NCBI GenBank assembly: GCA_024690825.1
Contig: JAILOK010000132.1
Span: forward strand, 1 to 64,000
Direction of reading: 5' to 3'
Length of the DNA stretch: 64,000 bases
Source: Lachnospiraceae bacterium
GTDB lineage: Bacteria > Bacillota > Clostridia > Lachnospirales > Lachnospiraceae
A model generated the notes under the pieces. That model was not told where the DNA came from. It saw only the letters and a list, made by a program, of their open reading frames with translations, and did not search any database. This document shows, one piece after another, positions 54,897-63,951 of this stretch (positions are counted from its first letter, which is position 1; each line of letters begins with the position of its first letter). Position numbers and translations under genes: made by a program.

Positions 54897-57091
54897 GATA
54901 CGCTCATATGCAGAACCCTGTCACGGATCTCCTGCGTCCTCCCCTGATTCCAGTACTGCGTGCCTATATAACCGCAGGTCCTGCGTGCGACAAACATCTG
55001 GTCCTGCTGTCTGTTTCCGCAGTTCGGGCATTCCCACACAAGTTTTCCGTGATCATCCTCAGTTATCCTGATCTCCCCCTCGTATCCGCAGACCTGACAG
55101 AAATCACTCTTGGTATTGAGCTCGGCATACATGATATTATCATATATAAAACGGATGATCGACAGTACTGCCGGGATATTATTCTGCATGTCGGGAACTT
55201 CCACATAACTTATGGCGCCGCCCGGCGAAAGTCTCTGAAATTCCGATTCGAATCTCAGTTTGCTGAAAGCATCTATCTCTTCGGTCACATGTATGTGATA
55301 ACTGTTCGTGATATAGTTTTTGTCCGTAACACCCTGTATGACGCCGAACCGTTTCTGAAGACATTTTGCGAACTTATATGTCGTTGATTCCATCGGCGTT
55401 CCGTAAAGAGAATAACTGATATTTTCTTCAGCTCTCCACTTTGCGCATTTATCGTTCATATACTGCATGACTTTGAGAGCAAACGGCTTTGCTTCATCAT
55501 CCGTATGTGATCTGCCAAGCATCCTTACACAGGTTTCGTAAAGTCCGGCGTAGCCAAGCGATATGGTGGAATAATTGCCAAAAAGCAGCCTGTCAATGGT
55601 CTCACCCTTTTTTAGTCTGGATATTGCGCCATACTGCCAGAGGATGGGGGCCACATCCGATACCGTGCCTTTCAGTCTTTCATGCCTGCATCTTAATGCC
55701 CGGTGGCAGAGCTCCAGTCTTTCGTCAAATATCTCCCAGAACCTGTCCATATCTCCGTTTGAAGAACATGCGACATCAACGAGATTGATAGTCACAACTC
55801 CCTGATTAAACCTTCCATAATACTTGTGCGAACCGTCAGGATTCATTCCTGCGGTATCGGGAGTCAGAAATGACCTGCAGCCCATGCACGGATACACATC
55901 TCCGTTTTTGTATTCACGCATCTTTTTGGCGGAAATATAATCCGGAACCATCCTTTTTGCCGTACATCTTGCGGCAAGCTTTGTGAGTTCCCAGTATTTG
56001 GAATCGGTATTTATATTATCTTCATCAAGCACATAGATAAGCTTCGGGAAGGCCGGCGTGATCCATACGCCTTTTTCATTTTTGACGCCTTTCATCCTCT
56101 GGGTCAGGACCTCTTTTATTATGGCGGCGAGATCCTCTCTCGTCTGTCCGTCGGGAACCTCGTCAAGATACATGAACATCGTAACAAAAGGCGCCTGGCC
56201 GTTACAGGTCATAAGTGTTATCAGCTGGTACTGTATGGTCTGGATGCCGTTTCTGATCTCCTCGGCAAGCCTCATCTCGGTAAGCTTTCCGACTATCCTT
56301 TCGTCTAAACTCTCGCCGCATTCCTTCCTTTCGGCAATAACTTCCTCCCGGATCTTTTTGCGGCTGATATCAACAAACGGAGCCAGGTGGGAAAGCGTAA
56401 AGGACTGTCCGCCGTACTGGTTGCTGGCAACCTGGGCAACGATCTGAGTCGTCACATTGCAGGCCGTGAAAAAGCTGTGCGGTTTCTCTATGAGCGTCTC
56501 GCTTATAACTGTGCCGTTCTGAAGCATATCCTCAAGATTTATCAGGTCACAGTTATGCTCTCTCTGCGCAAAATAATCGGAATCATGGAAATGGATGATC
56601 CCCTCCTCGTGCGCTTTTACTATCTCTTCCGGCAGGAGCACTCTCTTTGTCAGATCCTTGCTGACCTCGCCCGCCATATAATCTCTCTGTGTTGAATTGA
56701 TAACAGGATTTTTGTTGGAATTCTCCTGCTTAACCTCTTCATTAGCCTGGTCTATGAGAGACAGGATGCCGTCGTCCGTAGTATTGGACTTTCTGGCCAG
56801 ATTCCTCTTGTAGCGGTAACGGACATATTTCTGGGCAACTTCAAATCCCCTCATCTCCATGATCCCGCGCTCAACAAGTTCCTGTATATCTTCAACATTA
56901 ACGGCATGAGACGAAGTCTTCACTTCCTTTGCGATATTGTCAGCGACAGCCTGGATCTGATATTCATTCATCTGATGGATCCTGTCGACCTCATTGTTTG
57001 CCTTGATGATCGCATTCACGATCTTTGTGATATCAAAGCTGACCTCCTGTCCGTTTCTCTTGATGACATTAATGCTTACCTTCTCTCCCAT
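54893..57091 (-). CDS. nrdD: Anaerobic ribonucleoside-triphosphate reductase
   Basis: A 732-residue class III reductase that makes deoxynucleotides without oxygen. An ATP-cone domain fills the first ~95 residues (INVIKRNGQEVSFDITKIV). The body includes HNCDLINLEDMLQNG and PCMGCRSFL. A zinc site CQVCGYEG/CPNCGN near the end precedes the glycyl-radical loop RRTCGYIGTQYWNQGR. Length is normal. It leads a five-gene operon and is preceded by tandem NrdR-type boxes. Confidence 0.97.
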   Translation of the reverse strand: MGEKVSINVIKRNGQEVSFDITKIVNAIIKANNEVDRIHQMNEYQIQAVADNIAKEVKTSSHAVNVEDIQELVERGIMEMRGFEVAQKYVRYRYKRNLARKSNTTDDGILSLIDQANEEVKQENSNKNPVINSTQRDYMAGEVSKDLTKRVLLPEEIVKAHEEGIIHFHDSDYFAQREHNCDLINLEDMLQNGTVISETLIEKPHSFFTACNVTTQIVAQVASNQYGGQSFTLSHLAPFVDISRKKIREEVIAERKECGESLDERIVGKLTEMRLAEEIRNGIQTIQYQLITLMTCNGQAPFVTMFMYLDEVPDGQTREDLAAIIKEVLTQRMKGVKNEKGVWITPAFPKLIYVLDEDNINTDSKYWELTKLAARCTAKRMVPDYISAKKMREYKNGDVYPCMGCRSFLTPDTAGMNPDGSHKYYGRFNQGVVTINLVDVACSSNGDMDRFWEIFDERLELCHRALRCRHERLKGTVSDVAPILWQYGAISRLKKGETIDRLLFGNYSTISLGYAGLYETCVRMLGRSHTDDEAKPFALKVMQYMNDKCAKWRAEENISYSLYGTPMESTTYKFAKCLQKRFGVIQGVTDKNYITNSYHIHVTEEIDAFSKLRFESEFQRLSPGGAISYVEVPDMQNNIPAVLSIIRFIYDNIMYAELNTKSDFCQVCGYEGEIRITEDDHGKLVWECPNCGNRQQDQMFVARRTCGYIGTQYWNQGRTQEIRDRVLHMSVS

Positions 57092-57169
57092 TTCTCATGC
57101 TCCTGTTTTTTTGTGAGCCGCTCAGGCAGCCTGACCAACCCTTAAAACGCCTTTTTTAAGCCTTTTCTT

Positions 57170-57212
57170 CTATATATAGTCAGGCCGGATTTATCGACCA
57201 CAATATATTGTG
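57170..57212 (-). promoter_or_regulatory. Tandem NrdR-box-like operators upstream of nrdD
   Basis: CACAATATATTGTG (57199-57212) is a perfect palindrome and agrees with the NrdR consensus as I recall it (ACAC-W-ATATAT-W-GTGT). A weaker palindrome CTATATATAG (57170-57179) lies with its centre 31 bases away, about three helix turns, the spacing usual for paired NrdR boxes. They lie 80-120 bases before nrdD. Confidence 0.72.
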
Positions 57213-57299
57213 TTCTACTATTCTATCAAAAATATAAAAAAAGTAAAGATAAAAGTGCTATTATATTATCAGAATTTAAAGATGCCATGGAGAATGCCG

Positions 57300-58307
57300 T
57301 TGAAACGCCGCGATATCATATCAGTAATGCTTATCATCATATGTGCGTTCTTTTCCGGATGCAAAGGAGCAGATACAGCAGTCCCTCCCGTGATCCGGGA
57401 TTCATTTACCGCGGAGGTTTCCTCTGGAGTCATTATCTCGGATAACAGGGTTCTTGTTACCACGCCCGATATAGATGTGAATATTTCACGCGACAGCGTA
57501 CCTTCGGCAGATTTTGAAAAAACAGTGATATCGGTCCCGTCGATAAATACGGTCTCCCCCGATTTTTCGGTCTACATACCAAAGGGAGCATCCTTTGATG
57601 AGCTTTTTAACAATGTGGAAAACGAAGGGGTGTCCATCACCCTTGACGAGCCTGCAACTGTCTCTTCGGATGCAAACCTGCGCATATCAATATCCGGTGA
57701 TACGATAAAAGATATGAAAACTGCGCAGAGGCCGGACACTCCGCTCACTCTGTATTACAGAATGTCTTCCTATAATTATCAGGGGAAACCCCTTCACGGA
57801 GCCTGCACACCGATGACTGCCATAAACTGTCTGAACAGGTTTAACGATAATGGGGAATGCACGCTTTCCGAGACCCTTGATCTTGCTTACAGACTGGGTA
57901 TCTGGACTCCTGAAGACGGAATGAGTGCGGAGGGCGTTTTTATCACCGTGGCCGCGCTGAATGAACTACACGAAACGGCCAACACCTGTGCGCTGTTTGG
58001 TCCCAAAGACTGCGATGAACTCGGAGACATCATAGACAAAGGCCTGACTGCCGGTGTATGTATTGACTCTTCAATGCTCTGGCGCGGAACAAAGGATGGC
58101 TATGCAGACCATATGATAGCTGTCCTTGGAACAAAGCGTGATATATACGACACACTCGAAGGCTTTGAAATCATAGACAACGGTATGGGACTTAAGTACA
58201 TTTCGGCTGATCTTTACGATGAATGCGCTCTCGGAAACAAACTCGGCTTTGTGATGGTCTTTGGAAATCCCGAAAACCCTCCCTATCAGACAGAAAATGG
58301 AAATTAG
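57300..58307 (+). CDS. Lipoprotein with C39-like cysteine peptidase domain
   Basis: A short signal peptide with lipobox FFSGC is followed by ~150 residues of beta-rich unknown sequence. The C-terminal ~170 residues look like a papain-like C39_2 domain: GACTPMTAINCLNRF with the probable catalytic Cys, YADHMIAVLG with the His, and IIDNGMG with the third residue. It should act outside the cell; the substrate is unknown. I prefer TTG 57300, seven bases after GGAG, giving MKRRDII; ATGs at 57282 and 57294 lack a spaced ribosome binding site. It overlaps the FliB-like gene. Confidence 0.75.
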   Translation: MKRRDIISVMLIIICAFFSGCKGADTAVPPVIRDSFTAEVSSGVIISDNRVLVTTPDIDVNISRDSVPSADFEKTVISVPSINTVSPDFSVYIPKGASFDELFNNVENEGVSITLDEPATVSSDANLRISISGDTIKDMKTAQRPDTPLTLYYRMSSYNYQGKPLHGACTPMTAINCLNRFNDNGECTLSETLDLAYRLGIWTPEDGMSAEGVFITVAALNELHETANTCALFGPKDCDELGDIIDKGLTAGVCIDSSMLWRGTKDGYADHMIAVLGTKRDIYDTLEGFEIIDNGMGLKYISADLYDECALGNKLGFVMVFGNPENPPYQTENGN

Positions 58308-59424
58308 AAAAACCTCGATCTACGACAATTTCACATGTACAGCCGGGAAATGTCCCGAAAACTGCTGCAGAGGATGGCGCGTACACATCGATGCCGACAC
58401 GGTGCAGAAATATCTGAAAATGAAGGGTCCCGACGGATTTATAATAAGAGCCTGCATGCACACCGATGACACAATGCCCTATTTTTCTGGCAAATCCATC
58501 GTCTGCCCGCTGATGACCATGAAGGGACTGTGTTCCATACAGAAAAAACACGGCGAGGATCTGATGCCTGAGATATGCAGGAGATTCCCGAGAGATATCC
58601 GGAATTACGGTCCATTTGCCGAAATGCATCTGGACCCGGCCTGCACAAGGGTCAGTGAGATGCTCATTTCTTCGCAGAATGATATTACGCTTGTAAGTTC
58701 AAATGGCGTGCTTGATCTACCATTATATGGGAATAATGATGACCGGGATTTTCTCATGGATCTTGACAGATCGAGATCGTCTTTACTGAGCCTTTTTGAA
58801 TACGACAACAGCAAAACCGTTTACTCACTTGACGGTATCTTTACTGAAGCGATGAACATCGCCTTTGATGACCACGAAAGGGTTCTGGGAATAAAAGAAA
58901 GTCATCGGGAAAGAGAGTCGGGCATAAAAAATTTTCCGCTTCCGGCCGGACTTTTGAATAAAATGACAGCGGACAGCTTTTATAAGGATAAGATACTTTT
59001 ATACTCTCCGTTTTTTTACAGGCTTTTCAGGGCATATTTCAGATATTTCGGAAATCTGAATCCGGCATCGGCAGATCGTCGGTACAGAAACGCCCTGGAC
59101 CGCATGCTTGCAGAATATCCGGAAACCACAGAGCACATTTTCAGATACATCAGATACAGCCTTGAACGGGAGTACCTGACAACATATGAAGATTACAGCT
59201 TCATAAAAAGGATCCTCGACAACATCATATGTGCGAATATGGTTCTGATGATGATGACCGTCTGTCACATGAAATACAGAAGACTGACCGTCACGGATGA
59301 AGCCAGGATCATCTCAATGACGGAAAGAAGGGCGCGTCACAACGACAGTATATTAAAAACTCTGTCGGATATGTACAGGAACGGCACACCCGGGTTTTTC
59401 TCAACGGATATGCGCCGCCCTTAA
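58297..59424 (+). CDS. Flagellin lysine-N-methylase-like protein (FliB family)
   Basis: The cysteine-rich start FTCTAGKCPENCCRGW and a later CSIQKKHGEDLMPEICRRFPR match the FliB family, which methylates flagellin lysines and carries an iron-sulfur cluster. The rest (~250 residues) is mostly helical. ATG 58297 overlaps the end of the peptidase gene by 11 bases. No flagellar gene occurs in this window, so its target may be another surface protein. It ends inside folD, which runs the other way, overlapping by 24 bases. Confidence 0.82.
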   Translation: MEIRKTSIYDNFTCTAGKCPENCCRGWRVHIDADTVQKYLKMKGPDGFIIRACMHTDDTMPYFSGKSIVCPLMTMKGLCSIQKKHGEDLMPEICRRFPRDIRNYGPFAEMHLDPACTRVSEMLISSQNDITLVSSNGVLDLPLYGNNDDRDFLMDLDRSRSSLLSLFEYDNSKTVYSLDGIFTEAMNIAFDDHERVLGIKESHRERESGIKNFPLPAGLLNKMTADSFYKDKILLYSPFFYRLFRAYFRYFGNLNPASADRRYRNALDRMLAEYPETTEHIFRYIRYSLEREYLTTYEDYSFIKRILDNIICANMVLMMMTVCHMKYRRLTVTDEARIISMTERRARHNDSILKTLSDMYRNGTPGFFSTDMRRP

Positions 59425-60243
59425 AAGATGCTTTGCAAGGACCGATGTTGTGACAGAACCGACACCTCCCGGAACGGGAGTGATCAAAGAAGCCTTTCCG
59501 GCAACAGCGTCAAAGTCCACATCTCCGCAGATCCCCCCGTTACCGTCATCATTGATGCCCACATCTATAACGACGGCCCCTTCGGAAACAAAACCGCTCT
59601 TTATCATCTTTTTTGAACCTGCGGCAGCAATTAAAATCTCGGCATTTCTGCACTTTTCTTCGATATTCTTTGTTCTCGTATGACAGATCGTCACCGTGGC
59701 ATTCCTCTTTATCAGCAGCATGGCTGCCGGTTTCCCGATCACCAGACTTCTTCCTACAACTGTAACATTCTTTCCGGTCAGATCTATGCCTGCATGATTC
59801 AGGGTTTCGATAACTGCTTCAGCCGTGCAGGGAGCATACCCGCTCTCATCGCCTGCATAGACTTTTGCCATGTTTATCGGAGAGATTCCGTCCATATCCT
59901 TAAAAGGATCGATCCTGGCACAGACGGCCTCCTCATCTATGTGTTTCGGAAGCGGTCTGAGCAGCAGTATTCCATCGATCTCATTATCCCTGTTTATTCT
60001 GTCAAATTCACTTTGAAATCTCTCATTTGTAATATCATCCGGGAATGTATTGAGAGTATATTCCAGACCCAGCTTTTCCATTTTCTTTACTGCGCCTTTT
60101 TCATATGCTATGTCATCTGCTCTTTCGCCGACTCTGATTATCGCAAGCCTCGGAATGTAACCGTCAAGATTTTTTACCTTTTCGATTATCCCCTCATTTA
60201 TGGCTTTTGCCACATCGATACCCTTTAATACCTCAGCGCTCAT
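59401..60243 (-). CDS. folD: Methylenetetrahydrofolate dehydrogenase / cyclohydrolase
   Basis: A 280-residue FolD of normal length. GILLLRPLPKHIDE, the catalytic-region YEKGAVKKMEKLG, PCTAEAVIETL, VVGRSLVIGKPAAMLL (cofactor binding) and ITPVPGGVGSVTTSVLAKHLL are family landmarks. It interconverts methylene-, methenyl- and formyl-tetrahydrofolate in the cytoplasm. It starts 2 bases after the cyclodeaminase stop, so the two one-carbon enzymes are co-translated. Confidence 0.96.
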   Translation of the reverse strand: MSAEVLKGIDVAKAINEGIIEKVKNLDGYIPRLAIIRVGERADDIAYEKGAVKKMEKLGLEYTLNTFPDDITNERFQSEFDRINRDNEIDGILLLRPLPKHIDEEAVCARIDPFKDMDGISPINMAKVYAGDESGYAPCTAEAVIETLNHAGIDLTGKNVTVVGRSLVIGKPAAMLLIKRNATVTICHTRTKNIEEKCRNAEILIAAAGSKKMIKSGFVSEGAVVIDVGINDDGNGGICGDVDFDAVAGKASLITPVPGGVGSVTTSVLAKHLLRAAHIR

Positions 60244-60245
60244 CT

Positions 60246-60887
60246 TCAGTTACCTCCCTTAATAGCGGTAAGAATCCTTTCATATGTGTCTTCATATATG
60301 ATCTGTGCCTGTGCCGTAAGAGTCTGTGCTCTCTGCTCCAGTTCTTCGGCCTTTCCCCTGTCCTTCATGAGTCCGGCATTGATATAAACATTCAGGGAAG
60401 ATGCCTTCAGCGCTGCCAGAGTAAGCTGTATGGCGGCTCCGGCATCACTTATCGCAAGCCTGCTTCCTATCTGGGATATCCTCTGGATCAGCATCATGGC
60501 ATCAAGTATTATCTTCATCTGTTCCAATGGCGCCTCACTGGCTTCAAGAAGAGCCTTTTCCATCACTTCATCCTTGTATCTGATCTCCTCCTCAGTCGTC
60601 TTCGGAAGAGAATATGCTTTGGACAAAGGCTCAAATGCTTCGGCGTCCCTGTCTATGCTGGCAAGAAGATTTTCGGTGATCTCACCCGCCTTTTCCATAC
60701 TCTCCTCTATTTCCTGCTGATACTGCGCATACTTCTTTTTTCCGTCTGTGAGCGCAAGCACCATATCTCCGAGACTCATTCCCAGAGCTCCCGCAAGTCC
60801 CGCTGCTCCTCCCCCTCCCGGAACGGGATCGGAAGATGAAAGCGTCCTTATAAATTCATTTATCTGCATATCCGACATTCCTGACAT
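60246..60887 (-). CDS. Cyclodeaminase/cyclohydrolase family protein (FchA-like)
   Basis: A 213-residue protein with the folate-binding SDPVPGGGGAAGLAGALG loop at the N terminus and an otherwise helical fold. It corresponds to the cyclodeaminase domain of formiminotransferase-cyclodeaminase and to methenyl-tetrahydrofolate cyclohydrolase FchA. Paired with folD it should feed the formyl branch of one-carbon metabolism. The exact start is unclear: ATGs at 60887, 60878 and 60869 are in frame, and AGGA at nine bases fits 60869. Confidence 0.88.
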   Translation of the reverse strand: MSGMSDMQINEFIRTLSSSDPVPGGGGAAGLAGALGMSLGDMVLALTDGKKKYAQYQQEIEESMEKAGEITENLLASIDRDAEAFEPLSKAYSLPKTTEEEIRYKDEVMEKALLEASEAPLEQMKIILDAMMLIQRISQIGSRLAISDAGAAIQLTLAALKASSLNVYINAGLMKDRGKAEELEQRAQTLTAQAQIIYEDTYERILTAIKGGN

Positions 60888-60896
60888 ACGGGTTTC

Positions 60897-60930
60897 GTTG
60901 TCACCTTAAAATAATTTAGGGGTTGACAAC
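60897..60930. promoter_or_regulatory. BirA-like operator between fchA and bioY
   Basis: Inverted half-sites GTTGTCACC (60897-60905) and GGTTGACAAC (60921-60930) are 15 bases apart, the layout of the biotin repressor operator known from Firmicutes (TTGTTAACC-N15-GGTTAACAA type). The right half contains TTGACA, a possible -35 box for bioY. Confidence 0.6.
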
Positions 60931-60951
60931 TTCCTCCTTTCACAATAAACT

Positions 60952-60997
60952 ATGATGATGTCAGAGGCAATAGATACCTTGACCCTGACATCATCAT
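60952..60997. repeat. 13-bp perfect inverted repeat in the bioY leader
   Basis: Arms 60952-60964 (ATGATGATGTCAG) and 60985-60997 (CTGACATCATCAT) with a 20-base loop, 40 bases before the bioY start. There is no U-tract immediately after it. It may be a second operator or an RNA structure. Confidence 0.8.
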
Positions 60998-61036
60998 ATT
61001 ATAAGACTCAGATACAAAAAAGAAAAGGAATCAGAA

Positions 61037-61585
61037 ATGAAAACCCGTGATATTGTCTACATCGGAATTTTTTCCGCAATCATTGCAATCTGTTCATGGA
61101 TCAGCGTACCGTTTACCGTACCTTTTACCCTCCAGACCTTTGCGGTATTTCTCTCGGTGTTGCTTTTGGGCGGCAAATACGGTACCGTCTCCGTTTTGAT
61201 ATATATCCTTCTGGGAGCAGCCGGGATCCCGGTTTTTTCCGGATTTAAGGGTGGTATCGGAGTACTGCTCGGCCCCACGGGCGGCTACATCATAGGCTTT
61301 ATCGCATCATCACTGTTAATGTGGGCTTTCGAACCCTTAAAGACAAAAAATCAGACCGTATTCCCGATCATTTCCATGCTTTTGGGACTTTTGGTCTGTT
61401 ATCTGTTCGGAACCATATGGTTTTCCTGTGTATATAATAACGGTACCGACACCCCCGCCTCGATATCGATGATCCTCAGCTGGTGTGTGATACCGTTCAT
61501 AATACCCGATCTTATAAAGATCTTTCTTGCTTTTCTTATAAGCCGCAACAAAGCTCTGAAAACAATACTCCGTAAGGATCTATAA
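61037..61585 (+). CDS. bioY: Biotin transporter S component BioY
   Basis: A 182-residue membrane protein with about six segments. [42 protein letters not shown] and [10 protein letters not shown] are the BioY signature regions. It binds biotin and can work alone or with a shared ECF module, perhaps the general type elsewhere in the genome. AAAAGGAA precedes ATG. Its last 6 bases overlap the convergent ATPase gene. The upstream BirA-like operator supports biotin control. Confidence 0.94.
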   Translation: MKTRDIVYIGIFSAIIAICSWISVPFTVPFTLQTFAVFLSVLLLGGKYGTVSVLIYILLGAAGIPVFSGFKGGIGVLLGPTGGYIIGFIASSLLMWAFEPLKTKNQTVFPIISMLLGLLVCYLFGTIWFSCVYNNGTDTPASISMILSWCVIPFIIPDLIKIFLAFLISRNKALKTILRKDL

Positions 61586-62302
61586 AACCTTTGACAGAAA
61601 CTCCTTTAACCTGTCATCTTTCGGATCGTTAAAGAAACTGAGAGGATCATTTTCTTCCTTTATTATGCCCTCATCAACGAAAAGGACCTTATTGGCAACT
61701 TCTCTGGCAAATCCCATTTCATGAGTTACTATTACAAGCGTCATACCACTTTCGGCAAGTTCCCTGATGACTTCCAGAACCTCTCCCACCATTTCGGGAT
61801 CAAGAGCCGATGTAGGCTCATCAAAGAGCATGACCTCCGGATTCATGGCAAGAGACCTGACTATCGCGATACGCTGCTTCTGACCTCCTGAAAGCTGCGA
61901 CGGATACGCATCTGCCTTGTCTGTAAGGTTCACTCTCTCAAGCAGACTCAGTGCATTTTCCTTTGCTTCCTCCGCTGTCTGCAGCTTTAAGGTTACTGGA
62001 GCCAGGGTTATATTATCCATGATCGTCAGGTTGTTAAAGAGATTAAAATGCTGAAATACCATTCCCATATGTGACCTTATCCTGTTCACATCAACATCGG
62101 GTGAGGTAATCTCTTCTCCCTTGAAAAAAATCTGTCCTGATGTCGGTGTCTCAAGGAGATTGATGCATCTTAAGAAAGTTGATTTTCCGGATCCGGAAGG
62201 CCCGATAACCGCGATCTTCTCTCCCTTTTCGATATCATAGCTGATCCCTCTGAGTATTTCATTATCGCCGAAATTCTTTTTCAGATCCCTAATGCCGATC
62301 AC
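61580..62302 (-). CDS. Amino-acid ABC importer ATPase (GlnQ type)
   Basis: A ~240-residue ATPase with Walker [11 protein letters not shown]-loop [12 protein letters not shown], signature LSGGQKQRI, Walker [14 protein letters not shown] and H-loop THEMG. GTG 62302 is chosen as the start because AAAGGAGG lies ten bases before it. It overlaps the permease end by 14 bases. Together with the permease and binding protein it forms a standard polar amino acid importer, probably for glutamine, cystine or similar. Confidence 0.93.
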   Translation of the reverse strand: MIGIRDLKKNFGDNEILRGISYDIEKGEKIAVIGPSGSGKSTFLRCINLLETPTSGQIFFKGEEITSPDVDVNRIRSHMGMVFQHFNLFNNLTIMDNITLAPVTLKLQTAEEAKENALSLLERVNLTDKADAYPSQLSGGQKQRIAIVRSLAMNPEVMLFDEPTSALDPEMVGEVLEVIRELAESGMTLVIVTHEMGFAREVANKVLFVDEGIIKEENDPLSFFNDPKDDRLKEFLSKVL

Positions 62303-63008
62303 TCTTGCGAAGCCTCCTTTCGACAAATGAGAACATGTAGCTTATAAGGTGTACTATCGCAAGATAAACAACCGCCACACCTAATAGCGGAAGCAGCGCG
62401 TCAAAGGTAGTACCCCTGATGATATCTCCTCCTCTTGTCAGCTCATTTAAGCCTATATAACCGCATATGGAGGTTTCCTTCAAAAGGGTGATGAGCTCAT
62501 TTACAAGTGCCGGCAGAGATGCCTTAAATGCCTGCGGAAGTATTATCTTCGTCATTGTCTGGACATATGAAAGACCAAGAGATCTTCCCGCTTCCATCTG
62601 TCCCCTGTCGATGGACATAATTCCGCCTCTGATGATCTCGGCAACATAAGCCCCCGAATTGATCCCGAAAGTCAGTACAGCAACCATCACCTTAGATTTT
62701 GCTGAAACAAGAATAACGAAATACATTATCAGAAGCTGTACCAGCGCCGGTGTTCCTCTGATCACTGTCAGATAGATGTGACAGAGCGCATTAAGGATAT
62801 TCAGGGCTGTTTTCTTTATTCCCGTCAGTTCCTTTCCCGACTGCTGGTCATGAGCACATCTGATGATGCCGACGACCACCCCGATCGCCACGCCGATGAT
62901 CAGTGCAAAAGCAGTAACAATAAGGGTGATCTTTAATCCGTTCAATATGAACTTCCACCGGTCATCCTCTATGAAATCCTGATAAAACTTTTCCGTGAAA
63001 CTGCTCAT
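62289..63008 (-). CDS. Amino-acid ABC importer permease (HisM/GlnP type)
   Basis: A 239-residue permease with about five membrane segments and the coupling loop [40 protein letters not shown] is the usual family sequence. It lies 15 bases downstream of the binding-protein gene and overlaps the ATPase gene, all on the minus strand. Confidence 0.95.
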   Translation of the reverse strand: MSSFTEKFYQDFIEDDRWKFILNGLKITLIVTAFALIIGVAIGVVVGIIRCAHDQQSGKELTGIKKTALNILNALCHIYLTVIRGTPALVQLLIMYFVILVSAKSKVMVAVLTFGINSGAYVAEIIRGGIMSIDRGQMEAGRSLGLSYVQTMTKIILPQAFKASLPALVNELITLLKETSICGYIGLNELTRGGDIIRGTTFDALLPLLGVAVVYLAIVHLISYMFSFVERRLRKSDRH

Positions 63009-63023
63009 CCGGTCCTCTTTTTC

Positions 63024-63788
63024 TTACTTTATGTACTTTGAGATTATCTCATCAAGCTTACCTTCCGATTTAAGTTCGCCTAATGCTTTGTTTACCGCAT
63101 CAAGAAGTTCGGTATTTTCCTTATTGATCGCTGCCGCGTAATCTTCCTTGACATACTCGGTATCAAGGATCTTTAATCCGTCATTTGCTGCAACATAATT
63201 CTTTGCAGGTTCGTTATCAATGACCACTGCATCAACCTTGCCTGAAACGAGCGCCATCACCGCATCATTTCCCTTGCTGTATTCTTCGACATTTTCCTGT
63301 CCGAAATCATCGGTACAGTAGATATCTCCGGTGGTCGCAAGCTGTACTCCGATCTTTTTTCCTCCCAGATCATCGACAGACTTTATATCAGAGTCTTCCT
63401 TTACTATTACAACCTGTACACCGGTAGCATATGAATCCGTAAAATTGATGTTCTTCTTCCTCTCCTCGGTAACAGTCATTCCTGCCAGTCCGATATCCGC
63501 CTTGCCCGAAGCTACCGCAGTTATTATGGAATCAAACTCCATATCCTCGATCTTCAGTTCCATGCCAAGCTTATCCGCTACTGCTTTTGCGATCTCGGCA
63601 TCTATTCCTACTATATCATCCCCCTCGTAATACTCATAGGGCGGAAAATATGCATTTGTCGCCATTGTAAGAACACCGGCTGTCACTGTCTTTACAGACC
63701 CCTCAGCTGCTGCATCCTTCGAAGAACCGCATGCGATAAGCGGAAATACTAAAAGCGCTGTCATGATCAAAGCTATTGTTTTTTTCAT
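63024..63788 (-). CDS. Amino-acid-binding lipoprotein of an ABC importer
   Basis: Signal peptide with lipobox LIAC (Cys about residue 20) and a complete family-3 binding domain in normal lobe order: FPPYEYYEGDDIVGIDAEIAKA, GKADIGLAGMTVTEERKKNI, then DLGGKKIGVQ and a final EGKLDEIISKYIK. It hands a polar amino acid to the permease. ATG 63788 follows AAGGAGGGAGATT; a longer frame would run through a promoter and a tRNA promoter region and is not credible. Confidence 0.95.
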   Translation of the reverse strand: MKKTIALIMTALLVFPLIACGSSKDAAAEGSVKTVTAGVLTMATNAYFPPYEYYEGDDIVGIDAEIAKAVADKLGMELKIEDMEFDSIITAVASGKADIGLAGMTVTEERKKNINFTDSYATGVQVVIVKEDSDIKSVDDLGGKKIGVQLATTGDIYCTDDFGQENVEEYSKGNDAVMALVSGKVDAVVIDNEPAKNYVAANDGLKILDTEYVKEDYAAAINKENTELLDAVNKALGELKSEGKLDEIISKYIK

Positions 63789-63831
63789 AATCTCCCTCCT
63801 TGAAATCCTTAAAAACTGCAAATTACGCTTT

Positions 63832-63861
63832 ACTATACCATAAACCCGTACAAAAGCACAA
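63832..63861 (-). promoter_or_regulatory. Predicted promoter of the amino-acid importer operon
   Basis: Minus strand TTGTGC (63861-63856) and TATAGT (63837-63832) with an 18-base spacer, 43 bases before the binding-protein start. Confidence 0.6.
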
Positions 63862-63881
63862 TCGGAACCGATAAAAAAACC

Positions 63882-63910
63882 TTGCTTTTCACTTTTTATC
63901 GTGATACTAT
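63882..63910 (+). promoter_or_regulatory. Predicted promoter of tRNA-Gln(CTG)
   Basis: TTGCTT (63882-63887) and TACTAT (63905-63910) with a 17-base spacer, 41 bases before the tRNA. The two divergent promoters share about 20 bases of spacing. Confidence 0.55.
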
Positions 63911-63951
63911 AGGTGTCGTTGCAGATGTGTGACCTCTGCATCATATAATAC

